A DNA stretch of 64,000 nt from assembly GCA_038363925.1 (NCBI GenBank), contig JAQQWL010000008.1:2534150-2598149 (forward strand), given 5' to 3'. The translations under genes were made by a program, and so were the position numbers. This DNA comes from Apiospora phragmitis (taxonomy: Eukaryota; Ascomycota; Sordariomycetes; Amphisphaeriales; Apiosporaceae). A model generated the notes under the pieces. The model saw only the letters and a program-made list of their open reading frames with translations, made no database searches and had not been told where the DNA came from. Below, piece after piece: positions 32,664 through 43,971 of the stretch; position 1 is the stretch's first letter, and each line of letters begins with the position of its first letter.

Positions 32664-33976
32664 GGGTCCTTTTTCGCTGCCACCCCCGACTGGGAGCTCC
32701 GTAATCCCCGCCTGGGGAGGGGTATCCTACTCTTTTGTGAGTTCTATCTGTTTCTACCAGGCTGACTTGGTATGAATTAAAGAAACAGAAAAACCAGAGG
32801 AGAGCACATTAAAAAAAATAATAAGAAGGTCCTATCTCGAGGACGGCGAAAGCTGCTTGACCAAGGTGTCGCAGCTGGAAGACACTATTGTGGTGTGGAT
32901 GACTCGCCCTCCTGCGAGAGACCCTGTAGTCGTTTCGTTCCTGTCACCTCCTAATCTATGGAACGTTAGCTAAGCGATCGCTGGCTGAACGATTCTTGAT
33001 ACGGAGGTGTGGCGCGTTACCTCTCACCGGGCGATTTGGATAGCGGGCGGACGCGGGCGTTAGCGAATGTCATTTTCTTATGACTGCTAGTGTGTTATGA
33101 CTGAAGGAAGGCTTTAGTTTAACTTTCTTATCGTTAGTTATTTAATCTATGTTATTAAAAACCGCACCAGTATTACTATGATTTATGCTACGTGCTACCC
33201 TTTATTTCTTATTAGTAAGGAGGCCTTTCTGTAATCTGTTGGTGTTCATATATGACTTGAAGGCCTAGATCAGCCTGTTACACGTCCAACTTGTCGGAGT
33301 TGCCTCTGGCCTTTCTTCTGGTCCTCCAGACCACCCACTTATACACGTTGGCCCTGCGGCCTCGCTCTCTGCTGAGTACCTGTCTAAAGGTCTTCTTCCC
33401 TCGTCTTCGGGGCCGAAAGAGTCAGCTCACCTTCAGCAGCTGCCCATACAGGCCCAGGAGGAGCCGAGCTTGTGTGGCGCACATCCTTCGGCAGAGCAAG
33501 ATATGATGAACAAATTTGATTGGGTACCTGCGCTTGTTCCGATCTATTCGTGTAACGCGTGGCGTCGACCACGAACCCATCTTCTGCATGTAGGGTTCTT
33601 GTCCTACACACACCGTTTCCCGCCTAACGTCTTGGGTGGATTTCAGATAGATTTCTGTCGGCGTGTTCGGCACCGAGCATCTCGTCGCCGGACCCCGACA
33701 CTGAAGGTGGGTAAATATTGTCCGTATAAAACGACCTGAGACGGAGTATATAAAAGACAACAGCCGCGACAATTCTATACTATAGCCATTGCGTATAGTG
33801 GGGACACCAGGCCCGGGTCGTGCCCTACCCCTTAATCGGTCGACTAGGCTGGACTTATGGCATCTCCTCTTATACCGGGTCCTCATGGAAGGGAGTTTCA
33901 CTAATATAGTCTATCATAAGCGCCGAATCTTTCACCAATCAGACGGTAACCTCGCAGTTCATCTCCGTTAGTTACA
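32664..33976. other. Spacer with an AT-rich decayed patch, before tRNA-Val
   Basis: 1.3 kb without a recognised gene. 33060-33245 is strikingly AT- and TpA-rich. Around 33290-33900, GC-richer frames on both strands show no recognisable family and may be transposon debris. Confidence 0.45.
33060..33245. repeat. AT-rich, TpA-rich patch resembling RIP-mutated DNA
   Basis: This stretch is much richer in A and T than its surroundings and has many TpA steps (TTATTTAATCTATGTTATTA). In ascomycetes such patches often mark old repeats altered by RIP. No element ends are visible, so origin is unproven. Confidence 0.4.
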
Positions 33977-34050
33977 GGCTTGGTGGTGTAGTTGGTTATC
34001 ACGTCAGTCTAACACACTGAAGGTCCTGGGATCGAGCCCCAGCCGAGTCA
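33977..34050 (+). tRNA. tRNA-Val (anticodon AAC), intronless
   Basis: Seven acceptor pairs form (GGCTTGG with CCGAGTC, two G:U wobbles), D stem GTG/CAC, anticodon stem TCAGT/ACTGA with loop CTAACAC (anticodon AAC), variable loop AGGTC, T stem CTGGG/CCCAG with loop ATCGAGC, and discriminator A. Length 74 nt. The T loop begins ATCGA rather than the standard TTCGA, a minor variation. A34 would be read as inosine. Confidence 0.92.
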
Positions 34051-34665
34051 TAACTTGTCCTTTTGCCGCTCCTGGCGACCAATGGCCCGTTTATTTTACC
34101 GGTACTGGTACATCTGTCTCCGTTTTATTGCGTGCAGAAAGAAGAAGGAAGAGAGTGCTGCGGGCACCTGGCTGCCATCTCAAGACGGAATAGACCCCGG
34201 CGCGATGGAAATGACAGCAGTCCAGTTGCGGACGTTTTCTTGCATGGATCTGCCGGGTGACCGTTTCTGGCGTGAGTCACGCGTCGCAAGTGCGGGACCG
34301 AAAACACATTCGGCCCCCATACAGTTACGAGAACCGGTATAGCCAGGGTTACATGACATTAGCTCCTGCAGTAGCACCGCTGGCACCCCCAGTGTAATCA
34401 GAGGCAAGCTCAAGACGCAGCTAGGCAGCATGCAGATCCCCGAAAGAGATCAGTCGAACAACTCACCCATTATCCATCCAAATGGGATTCGGGGGCGGGG
34501 GAGGGGAGGTCATGCGGCGGTGTCGCTATCGATTTCTATACAGCTTTCCGTGCCGCAGCCTATATAACCCGTTACGGTGCTCACTGCGACCCTAAGACGA
34601 CATGCCCACGTGCACCTTGACAGCCAAGAGCATATCCATACAGAGATCCCCCGGAATTCAACATC
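34051..34665. promoter_or_regulatory. Spacer containing the dienelactone hydrolase promoter
   Basis: 615 bp between tRNA-Val and the hydrolase gene. A TATATAA sequence at 34560-34566 lies about 105 bp upstream of the ATG and is a plausible TATA box. Nothing else is recognised. Confidence 0.45.
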
Positions 34666-35637
34666 ATGGCTTCGCTTCCCCCCGGAGAATGCTGCGCACG
34701 CATTGTCTTGCATGAGTAAGTTAGACTGACTTCATCTCCGCGACGCTAAGACTGTCCCCCGCTGTGAGCGGATAGCAAGTAGAAGGCGAAACGTACTGAC
34801 CTGACATTGTAAACAACCAGAGGCACCCCGACCGGCCAGACCGTCAAGGTCGGCTCCTACGAGGGCTACCTGGCCGTCCCCGAGGCGTCCAAGGCCCGGT
34901 CCGACAACGCGGCCATCCTCTATCTGCCCGACATTTTTAGCTTGTCGCCGAACGCCAAGCTGATCGCGGACCAGTACGCCGCCGCCGGCTACCTGACCCT
35001 TATTGTGGATGTCATGAACGGCGACGCCCTGCCCATGGACTTCAACCCGGACGGCTTCGACTTCCCCAAGTTCCTCGCGGGCGGCTCCAAGGGCGACAAC
35101 CCGCACACGCCCGAGGCCGTCGACAAGGTCGTCCAGGCGGGCATCAAGTACCTGACGGAGGAGAAGGGCGTCAAGAAGCTGGGCTCGGTCGGCTACTGCT
35201 TCGGTGCCAAGGTGAGTTCCTCGTCCCCAAAGAAGAGAAAGAGAAAATAAAACCCCGCTTTCTTTTTCTCGACGGCATTCCTTGGCCGTCTTCCGTCCCT
35301 ATTACTCACTTGTTATATATAGTACGTCGCCCGCGCCTTCCCCGCCATCCAGTGCGGCTACATGGCCCACCCCTCGTGGGTCAGCGAGGAGGAGCTCAAG
35401 GCCTTCAAGGCGCCCCTCTCGATCGCGGCGGCCGAGGATGACTTCATCTTCCCGACGGAGCTGCGGCACAAGTCCGAGGAGATCCTCAAGACCCGGGGCC
35501 AGCCCTGGCAGATGAGCGTCTACAGCGGCGTCCAGCACGGCTTCGCGACGCGCGCCGACCTGAGCCAAAAGGCCGCCAAGTGGGCCAAGGAGCAGGCCTT
35601 CTTCCAGGCCGTCGCTTGGTTTAACGCTTGGCTGTAG
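34666..35637 (+). CDS. Dienelactone hydrolase family protein
   Basis: Three exons (34666-34715, 34821-35211, 35323-35637) give 251 residues. Members are cytosolic alpha/beta hydrolases that cleave dienelactones or other esters; the true substrate of the fungal members is mostly unknown. The nucleophile is Cys143 in GYCFGAK, with Asp186 or Asp187 in AAEDDFIFP and His219 in GVQHGFATR, completing a Cys-Asp-His triad. The fold landmarks AILYLPDIFSLSPNAKLIAD and AGYLTLIVDVMNGD are typical. Fungal relatives usually open with a similar PPGxCC segment, seen here as LPPGECCARIVLHEGTPTG. The gene is intact; both introns keep phase. Confidence 0.93.
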
Positions 35638-35941
35638 GTTGATGGTCGGGTGACAAGCAAGCGGTGCTTCGGTGGATAATGATCTCGTCATCATGGATCT
35701 TATTCAGTATTACCAATGGCTAAAGCACTTTTCGATGACTCTACGTGCTGTTTGATCCGTACATGCCATGTCTCCTTTTCCGTGTACGCTCGTTCATGTT
35801 GTTATTGTACATAGAATATCCGTAATACCCATCTCCTATCCAAGGGAGACAGGGGCATGCCATAAATAAGAAGCCACGACAATCGCCCACGTGGTCAACA
35901 AGCCAAACTCCCCCAACTAGTCTAACACACTTTTTTTTTTT
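35638..35941. other. Spacer between convergent genes with a T-run
   Basis: 304 bp of 3' UTR sequence between the hydrolase and the rhodopsin-domain gene. A 13-base T-run at 35931-35943 abuts the stop codon of the latter. Confidence 0.5.
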
Positions 35942-37612
35942 TTACGTCTCCCAGGGCTGCTTGCGCCAGGCTTCGATATCACGCCGCCTCTGCTCCTCGG
36001 GGCAGACGCTGACCGTCGTCTCCACCGTCTGCTCCACCACCACGTTATGCGGGTCGGGGGAGAAGGACCGAGTCCTGGCGAACTCCGGCTTGTTGCTGAT
36101 ATCGGTGGTGGCCGCGGCGGCAGCAGCAGTAGCAGCAGCAACGACAGTGGCGACGTCCCCGTTGCCAACCATGCCGTTACCACCGCTTCCGGCCGTAGCC
36201 GCCCCGGCCGAGCTGTTCGTCGGCGAGTTGATTATCCCCTCCTGGCTTTCCGAGCCGTCGACCTGGGTGATACCGAGCTGCGTCAGGCTGTAGGGGTCCT
36301 TGGGCCGCTTGATGCGGTTCATGGTCGCCGAGCCGAAGGTCAGCTCGTGGCTCTCGCCCGTGCCGCTGCTCTTTGCGGGTTTCGCCGAAGATTCATCCCG
36401 GCTGCCGTCGCCGGTGCCGTAGGCCGTCCGCCAGAACTGGCGGCCGAAGAGGGGGTACACCATGGGGGCTTGGATCACGACGACGGCGATGAAGTCTTCG
36501 CGGATGGACCAGAGCGCGCCGGCGCTTTCTTGGTTGAGCTGTTTTGGTTGAAATCACATGTGTCAGTCATTGGCCTATTTGACGTTGCCCCTTTCTGGAT
36601 GGGGGTGGGAGGGAGAGAGAGAGACACTTACGACGAAGATGGAGACGATTCGTACAATGGCGGCCACCATGGTGAAGGCTCCGAGACTGAAGAGGAAAAC
36701 GAGACCGATTTTACGGACAGCGTTGGTTCGCATCTTGGCCAGGACCTGGTTGCCAATGTCAGCTCTATAGGATGGATGGAAAGCCCGCTAGGCTGGGAGC
36801 AAAACTCACAGGAATGGGCAAGCTCAAGATACACAAGTCCGTCGACAGGTTGAGGCCCATGATGGTAATGAAAACCCAAGGGTTCTGTGGTACGCAGATG
36901 GCTGCATAGTCACTGGGTGTTAGCGAAATGGACACCAGGGGAGAGAGTTCTTGTTTGTGAAAACGCACGTCCTGGGTTCGGCAGGATCTGCCAGTGCTTC
37001 GAGACGGGCGTGCACGTCGTGTATATGGTCAAGATCCCCGCCAGGCCCGTCATGCCGATGCCGGCCATGAGCGGCAGGATCAGCTTCTCGGACCACAGCC
37101 CGCGCACGAGGCGGCGGTAGAAGAAGGCCATGCAGAGCTTGAGCGTCCAGACGGTGCCGAGGTACAGCGTCTCGCCCAGCAGGAACATCTTGGTGCCGAA
37201 CTCGTAGGCGGCGTACTCGGACACGGGCAGGTCGAGGCGGTCCTGCTGGGTGAGCTGGGAGGTGTGCTTGCCGCCGGCGTTGAGGATGAAGACCTGGCCG
37301 ACGACGGAGACGGACGTGTAGCACATCTAGGTACAGGGTCTTGTGTGTAAGTCTCCCGTCTTATTCGGAAAAAGGGGCGTGGCAAGAGTAAGTAGATATC
37401 TAGCGATGCTGTTCACTCACCCAGGCAAAGACGACGAGAACGTCATCTGGTTGGAGCCCCCGGAAGCCCACCAGCTTGATCCGCACGAACAGGCGGCAGG
37501 CTATGAGAATGGTGCCCACTGTGTAGAGACACCAGATCTCGGTGATGGCGGCGTGGATGGCAGCCATGATGGCCGCCCGCATGGCTGCCGCGGCCTGAGC
37601 TGCCGCGTCCAT
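35942..37612 (-). CDS. Fungal rhodopsin-domain seven-helix membrane protein
   Basis: Five exons (37612-37421, 37326-36969, 36901-36810, 36745-36632, 36538-35942) keep phase throughout and give 450 residues. This large ascomycete family, related to Pth11-like and SAT-type integral membrane proteins, has seven helices and no proven ligand. Helices in order include ITEIWCLYTVGTILIACRLF, DDVLVVFAWMCYTSVSVVGQ, FLLGETLYLGTVWTLKLCMA, LILPLMAGIGMTGLAGILTI, WVFITIMGLNLSTDLCILSL, VRKIGLVFLFSLGAFTMVAA and FIAVVVIQAPMVYPLF. The family-typical CRLFVRIKL and TPVSKHWQI with PNPG also appear. A cytosolic Ser/Ala/Thr-rich tail of about 150 residues follows, with RTRSFSPDPHNVVVEQTVET near the end. It lacks the cysteine-rich CFEM domain of true Pth11. 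The gene is intact. Confidence 0.87.
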
Positions 37613-39155
37613 GATGATGGTGCTTTCTTACAACTAACTGCCCTTGTCCGGGGCGTAGGAAATACTGGCTTCGGTCGAGAACCTGTATCAAAGAAACGAA
37701 GGGCTGGCCCATGATTCAAGTACTTAACGGCGAGGAACCTGGGGAGGGGGTGGGTAGCAGCGGATACAAGTAATAAACATTCTTGTTTCCTGGAAAGATG
37801 TAACGCTTTCTGCAAGACAGCGATCCACCACCAGGGGTACGATGCGGTTTCACAGGGGGCGATGATCAGTGGTGCCCAAGCGTATCTCTGAGAGGCCCTG
37901 CGCAGCCCTGTCTGTATAGTCCCATTATACAATTCATATTGGTTACGAGAGGCCAAGGAACATGCCACAAATGCCAATTTTGCACGAAGCTTTTGGCCAT
38001 ATTACTGCATGGCTATATCGGTTCAACCGCCGGCAGATCTGCGGCAGATCTGAAGAGTACGACGCCGAGCTATACGGGTTGTTCTGATGGTTCCTTGCTA
38101 AGTCAAACGTACGAGGTGGTGCCTGAAGCAAGGTTTGACAGATGCTACCTGCTCTGCTGCTTGGGTGGTATCCATGGCTGTTTCCGGCGATTTACTACTA
38201 TTAGATCGGGGCAGCCGCGGTAGGCAGGCCGGGGGTGCAGATAAAGACCCCGGCCCCCCTGCAAATCTTAATACCCACCGAGTTCATTTGGCAGAGGTCG
38301 GATCCTGCAACCGGGCCTCGCTTGCATTGGCCAATTTGCCGAGGTGGATAGTGCATGACTCGGGTACCAAAAGGTCGAGTCGGGCAATTCCATGCTGGAT
38401 TAGGCAAGGGTAGGTGATGCAGGAAATCATTCTATGTAGACCCCCGATGACTTCTCAGATTGACCTAGCTACCGCGTCGCAGGCCACCATCAAAAGACCT
38501 CATCAATAGGTAGGTTAAGCAAGGCAATATATAGACGACGACGAGGGACTGTACCACCGCATCGGCACGCGCCCGTTAGTGTATCGACTTGGAGCCAAGC
38601 CCGGTTCCTTAGCTAGTTCCGGACCGCTACGGTATGCAGCATGCCAACGAGAGCCGACCGATGCCGTCCCCGCGTCGCTATGACGGGAAGCCACTAGGGG
38701 AGCTCGGGTTCGATGAGATGACCGCTCCGGTGCCACGGATAGATAATCGTCTTGCAGCTTCTGTTACATACGATGCCAATCGATCGCTCCACGTGGGATA
38801 ATTGAACTTGGGAGTCCGTGAGTCGAGAGGGATGCAAAGAGCGGCTGGACAGTGGGCATGTCTCCGTACTGTAGTGGGCAAACAAAGCCATGGCCAAAGC
38901 CATGGGGAACACTCCCCGCCCACGATCCGCTGGCTGACTGGCAACTGACTGTCTCAACCCCAATGTCCGATGCTGACCTAATAATTCATTTTAAAGATAA
39001 CGGGATCCTGGCAATTTTTCCAACCCCTCCTCTCTTCTCCACTTCCGTTCCCGAGCCCTAACCCACTTTCTTTCTTTTAGTCACATTTTCCTGTCTGTCT
39101 CCTTTCTTGACGCAATATGATTAGCTTCAATGACAACTACTTTCATTAGCACACA
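37613..39155. other. Spacer between the rhodopsin-domain gene and tRNA-Arg
   Basis: 1.5 kb without a recognised gene. Minus-strand frames at 38694-38963 and 37501-37977 have no family motif. Must hold the promoter of the minus-strand membrane-protein gene. Confidence 0.4.
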
Positions 39156-39246
39156 GGTCCGTTGGCCCAATGGTAAGGCGTCTGACTACGATCACTTCTA
39201 CAGTGGGTCAATCAGGAGATTCTGGGTTCGAGCCCCAGGCGGACCT
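39156..39246 (+). tRNA. tRNA-Arg (anticodon ACG) with a 19-nt intron
   Basis: Acceptor GGTCCGT pairs with GCGGACC (one G:U), the anticodon stem is TCTGA/TCAGG, and the loop is CTACGA+A with anticodon ACG after removing an intron at 39192-39210, placed 3' of position 37. T stem CTGGG/CCCAG with loop TTCGAGC. The discriminator base is T, less usual than A or G for arginine tRNAs. A T-run follows at about 39250-39255, consistent with a Pol III terminator. Confidence 0.92.
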
Positions 39247-39310
39247 TCAATTTTTCCTTTCGTCGTCTTTTTGTGTGCCTTACCCACCTGCGTCCCTTGT
39301 CTTTTTTTTA

Positions 39311-39337
39311 TACACACACACACACACACACACGCAC
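39311..39337 (+). repeat. AC dinucleotide microsatellite
   Basis: About eleven AC units directly downstream of tRNA-Arg, preceded by a T-run that could serve as its terminator. Confidence 0.9.
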
Positions 39338-41176
39338 GAAGCGGTCACTGTCGTCATTTATCTACCCTCCAGACGCTGTGAGGTTTATGAGGCATGCATC
39401 CAATTGACTGGTCTTGTCTACTTTAGTCTACCTGGCGGCAGGAGTTCGTGTAGTGGGTGGGTTAGTGTAGTTCGACGACTTGATTTCTCGTTTGTCTTCT
39501 ACGACAGGTATGGATGTCGGTCAGATCGTAGTGTAGTCTATTGTGTACTGCCGATTGGTACGGGACATGGCATGAGGTCCACTGGCGAGCAAGAAATGCT
39601 ATCATACTGTGAGAACTTTGGGGGTACGAAAGTGATGTTGAGAAGCATGGTCAACTGTAAGCAGCCCTATGGGGCCAGCTGTCTTAGTACGCTATGAGGT
39701 TGCGCAAGAGCCACAAGCCAGCATTGTGGAAGGTGCCCACCATAAGGGGTGACAGCATATGTATGAATGGCAGGTGGCATGATAGCAGCAACGAGTTCTT
39801 GCGGCGGTCTACTTTCACGGCTTTGGCCAAGTCTGGCAGACCGGCTGATCATGCCAACCATATGGCTGATGCCGTTATGGGTTTGTTAGTGCCGTGACAT
39901 CGACAGGTCTGGAGCAACCCTGGATACCCCTGGCCTGGTAAGTAGTTTGCCTGTTCGGTTAGTCTGGTTGGGTGGTCTGATATCATAAACCTTGAACCGG
40001 AGAGCCTTATTCGTGATATTAATAGAATACGCCCAGTGAACGCGCACATTCCAAGGACTTTCGATGCCAGTGACAGCTGATAGACATCAGTCTCGCAGTT
40101 GGCAATGGAGTAATGGGTGGTGTGACTACTGGCGACGACATGGGACAGCTGCCAAAAGCATGGAGTAGCAGGCAATGAGACAGTTGTGGCTTGCATCTCA
40201 TCGAGGTATTCATACTCAAGGCTGGTCTGATATTCCTACAGAGGGTCTTGATTAGTCACTGCGTACCTTGTTCGTGGTTGCCATTAGAGATAGTAAAATG
40301 GCGTGCTTTATAGCTGGATATTGACTATGCAATAATGGCCCAGTGAGCCTATCATATCTCTGGGATAAAGGAAAACCCAAAGTGGTGGCTGGCAGACATA
40401 ACCTGATACAAATTGCACAGCCTGGGCCTTCCCATGGAGCAGCCAAAGTTTGTTGTCAGTATCCAGTGGACCGACTGGAAGAAAGCCAACAAATAGTCGA
40501 AGTCAAGACATGAAAGTCGCGGGGAAAACTTGCCTACCTTTCTCAGTCACCAGAGGGCAACTCAAACCTCACGGGGCTGTCACTTTCGACCTTGTGGACC
40601 GGGACCTTTCCAGTACGAGAGATTCAATATTGGCTTATGGTGGCATTTGTTGATTGCTCGGGGTGGTGATTTTGCTTTTCAAAAACTAGAAGCTCGAAGA
40701 AAGCGAAGCCAATTTGAAAAAATCACACGGGTTTGGATATCCCATTCAGCTTTTGACCTTTCTTCCTGGCCGAAGTTGCGTGCAGCCTGATCCTGGTACG
40801 CCTGGTGAGCTGTTGGCTACAAGATATCGAAATTCCCTTGTTCTTAGCAAGCACAAACATCGCATTTCATTGTGAGTTTTCTCCCATACTGCCGGCAGTA
40901 ACCCTGCAGTTTCCCTGGTTTTCCGGAAAACACGCCGATTGTCGAGGGGAGCAGCCGTGCTCACCACAACTTCTCGATTGTCCAGGATTCACCGAGTTCA
41001 TATAAAATTTCCCCTTGTGCCTACTTTGCCAGGTCTTGTAGGTCAAGGCCTGGCGCACCCCAGGGCAGTCCTCAACGACAGGCAACCGAGACCTTGAAAG
41101 GCCTTGGAGTTTTCTTCCTGGGGAGCCAGCCAGCCTTCACTCAACGATAGTTATTCGAACCGACTCGAAGTTTTCG

Positions 41177-41278
41177 AACCAAATTTGCGACGCGCTTCAT
41201 CGTCTCATTATTGCTTCCATCATCCTCAAACCAAATTTGCAACGCGCTTCATCGTTCATTATTGCTTCCATCATCCTC
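41177..41278 (+). repeat. Two-copy tandem repeat of about 50 bp
   Basis: Copies at 41177-41227 and 41229-41278 differ at two or three positions (one substitution GCGAC/GCAAC and a one- or two-base gap). They end about 68 bp upstream of the start codon of the RRM-like gene, so they lie in its promoter or 5' UTR. Confidence 0.9.
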
Positions 41279-41345
41279 GAATTGCAAGCAACCACGGCCC
41301 AGTAATGACAACCTATTTCAAGTGATATCTCCTCTTCTCGCCGCC

Positions 41346-43142
41346 ATGGCCGATTCCAAAGAGACACCGCCTTTATGCATTGATCCATCTATCTGGGGCA
41401 AGGCCGACTCTCACGAGCAGAACCTTCCACAACATACCCAACAACACAATGGCAGCGACTCAGCTGAACAAGAGCCTGTCTTGGGCAACAACCGAAACAG
41501 CGAGACAGTAGGCCGGCCTCTTGTTCCGGGGGCGCATATAACCCTCCCTCATCGTCGGACTGTCGGCTTCCCCCCAAGTTTCGCAATCCTCGCCCAGCAA
41601 TAACTCCCAACAACATCATCTCCGAAGATCGTGAAACCCCGAAGGCGCAGCCGATCGGCAACATGATTCACCCTTACAATCCAAACCAACAACACCTTCC
41701 TGGAAACCATGCTCAATATCTCGGTCCGCAGTCCTCCGTACCTGCATTCTCTGCATCTTCTGTATCCCCTGCATCAGCGGCGTCTCCTTCTACTCCATGG
41801 GGCTCAACGCATTCCTTCATCAATCAACCACAGTTTAGACCACCACCTGGATTTGGGGCGCAGCGGGCACCGCCTGGATACCCGAAGCCGCAGCCATATG
41901 TGCAGTCTAATCACGCATACCCGCCGCAGCAGATCGGAGCAGCTGGATACCAGACGCAGCAGCCATATGTGCAGTCTGATCACGCATACCCGCCGCAGCA
42001 GACCGGAGCATATCCGCCGCATCGTCAACATCATGGACAGTCTGCTTACTCGACCCCGACGCATCATCATGCGCAGTCTGCTCATTCGACACCGTCGCTT
42101 ATGAACGGGCAAGGGTCTGCAGGCTCGTCGACGGTCGTAGCCAAAGGCATGCCACGTGGAAATCCCGGCGGCAGAAGAGGCGGTGAAAGTGTTAGCTCAA
42201 CAGCCAGCGCGACGACCAGCGCCACGGCCAGCGCAGCACCGGTCATGTCGGATAACTACAAAGGCAATAAGAAGCTCCCGGCGAACCAGTCCCACGCCAT
42301 CCCCGAAGAAGAGAGCTGTTCGACCTGGATTATGTTCCTGCCCCCCGCATGTACAGTCAACATGCTGCTGTCGAGTATCACCTATTGTGACAAGGTCTTC
42401 GCCACCCATATCAATCCACCTAAGCTGCCCGACCACCCCATGGCGGCGGCCAAAGTCGTATTCTGGACACCCGAGGGTGCCGATCGGCTCATAAAGCTAG
42501 CGAGGCAGGGCAAGTTCCTCGTCGGCCCTTCGTCTCCGAAAGTAAGAAGGAATCGCACTTTCGTGAGAGCACAGCCGACAGGACCTGAGTCCCGCGCCCT
42601 CGTGATTGCGGGGGAACAGCCGCATCATCAACGAACACGATCTGCGGCATAGTGTCTTCAAGGGTAGATTCGATTGGCAGGATGACTGCGTTTTCGTGGA
42701 CCCTGACGTGAAGCAAACAGGAATATGTATGCTCGTGTGGCGCTTCAGCAGCTACCGTTGTCAGGCCGAGAATGCGATGTCGATCCTCAAGCAGAAGATT
42801 AGCGATAACAAAGCCGTCTGCGCCGGAGTCACGCACGAGCTGAATCGAGAGGAACAAGAATTGCACAGAGAGCAACAAGAATTGCAGAGAGAGAAAGACG
42901 AAATACAAGAGGACATGGAGACGATCCTCAGCTTCGACCGTTGGGGGCATATCGTCCTGAATGGACCCCAGCACAAGTGGGACGAGGTCCGGCACAAGAT
43001 GAACGAGGTCCAGCACAAGATGAACGTGGTCCAGCACAAGATGGACGAGGTTCAGCATAAGAAGGACGAGTTGCCACGTACCGAAGAGTACCTGTGGTCG
43101 GTCGTCAACGTGACTTTCGGCGGTGATCCATGTGAAAAATAA
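41346..43142 (+). CDS. RRM-like protein with a C-terminal coiled-coil repeat, with two apparent frameshifts
   Basis: Three consecutive open segments form one gene. Segment 1 starts MADSKETPPLCIDPSIW and shifts at the C-run 41570-41575. Segment 2 continues KFRNPRPAITPNNIISEDRE, a Pro/Gln/Tyr/His-rich disordered region (two near-copies of PYVQS[ND]HAYPPQQ), then an RRM-like fold (CSTWIMFLPPACTVNMLLSS, THINPPKLPDHPMAAAKVVF, DRLIKLARQGKFLVGP). It shifts at the G-run 42610-42614. Segment 3 continues SRIINEHDLRHSVFKGRFDW and VWRFSSYRCQAENAMSIL, a second RRM-like half, then heptads (EEQELHREQQELQREKDEIQ; five 7-residue HKMNEVQ-like units), ending VNVTFGGDPCEK. This layout matches uncharacterised ascomycete proteins with two degenerate RRMs. 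RNA binding is inference. The frameshifts could be sequencing errors or real. Confidence 0.7.
42972..43076 (+). repeat. Coding minisatellite: five 21-bp units
   Basis: Five 21-bp units encode HKWDEVR, HKMNEVQ, HKMNVVQ, HKMDEVQ and HKKDELP, keeping a heptad register in the coiled-coil part of the RRM-like protein. The repeat can change copy number without breaking the frame. Confidence 0.9.
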
Positions 43143-43971
43143 ACCGGCGCCAGTTACTCCACCGACACCAGTGCGATTGGTAGCTACTACCATGCCACTG
43201 GCAGCTATTCCCATCATCGACCATTATCCCATGGCCGACAGTCATGCCGGAAACCCAACAGCTCCAGGTGAAGGAGGCGAAAACATTTTTGAGACACACT
43301 CCACTAGAAAAACATATGAATAGCACGAAGCGATGGCATCTTTCCCCTGGGCGCACTGAATGCACTGGATGCGAATATGCGAAGCGAACAGCGATGAGGA
43401 CGGAGAAACATCATCCAGCAGGATGATGCAGATCTTGATACAGAATGGCCTAGGTACCTAGCAAGATAGTGCGATAATTAAAATGAGTCGAGTCGAACCA
43501 AAGCAGAAACCGATAGCAATTGGACTGAATCGAACCTGATTATGTCTAGCAACTGCACTGGCAGCAGAAGGTATCGTGATGAGTGTTAGATTGATTGAAG
43601 TGACGTTGAATTGAGCTGGTCCAAAGCTGGGCTGCTTATCTTATCTTTTGTGCTTAGCACCTACAGCAGTTAGTTTACCTAAGGCGGTGGGTCCCTCGGA
43701 CAGTTTGGAGCAGCAGGCCGACCAGCAGGCAGCGTGAGCTTTCGTCGCCTTGCCCTTGCGCAGCTTCCAGCCCGTCATAATCCAATCCAATCGAGGCCAG
43801 TCCCATCCACTTCCACCATCCCATCCCACCTCCGCCCTCATCAACAACCACCACGCCAACTCGGACCTTTGCGACGACCATTTCCTCACATATCTGCATC
43901 GCCCGCTGCAAGTCCCTCTTTCGACTTCCTTTCCCACAGAAAGCCTCGGCCCGTGGTCGCATCCAGTCAAC
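43143..43971. promoter_or_regulatory. Spacer containing the RPN5 promoter
   Basis: 830 bp; the last 250 bp before the start codon are CT-rich. No gene is recognised. Confidence 0.4.

Larger units (their letters stand above)
39247..41345. other. Spacer before the RRM-like gene, with two repeats
   Basis: 2.1 kb without a recognised gene. It contains an AC microsatellite near the tRNA and a 50-bp tandem duplication just upstream of the next gene. Short frames show no motifs. Confidence 0.45.

Noticed and set aside
33422..33901. Possible transposon remnant on the minus strand
   Set aside because: I could not match any transposase or reverse-transcriptase motif, and no terminal repeats or target duplications are visible.
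38690..38740. GGTTCGAT box resembling a tRNA T-loop
   Set aside because: No matching T stem, anticodon arm or acceptor stem can be drawn around it.
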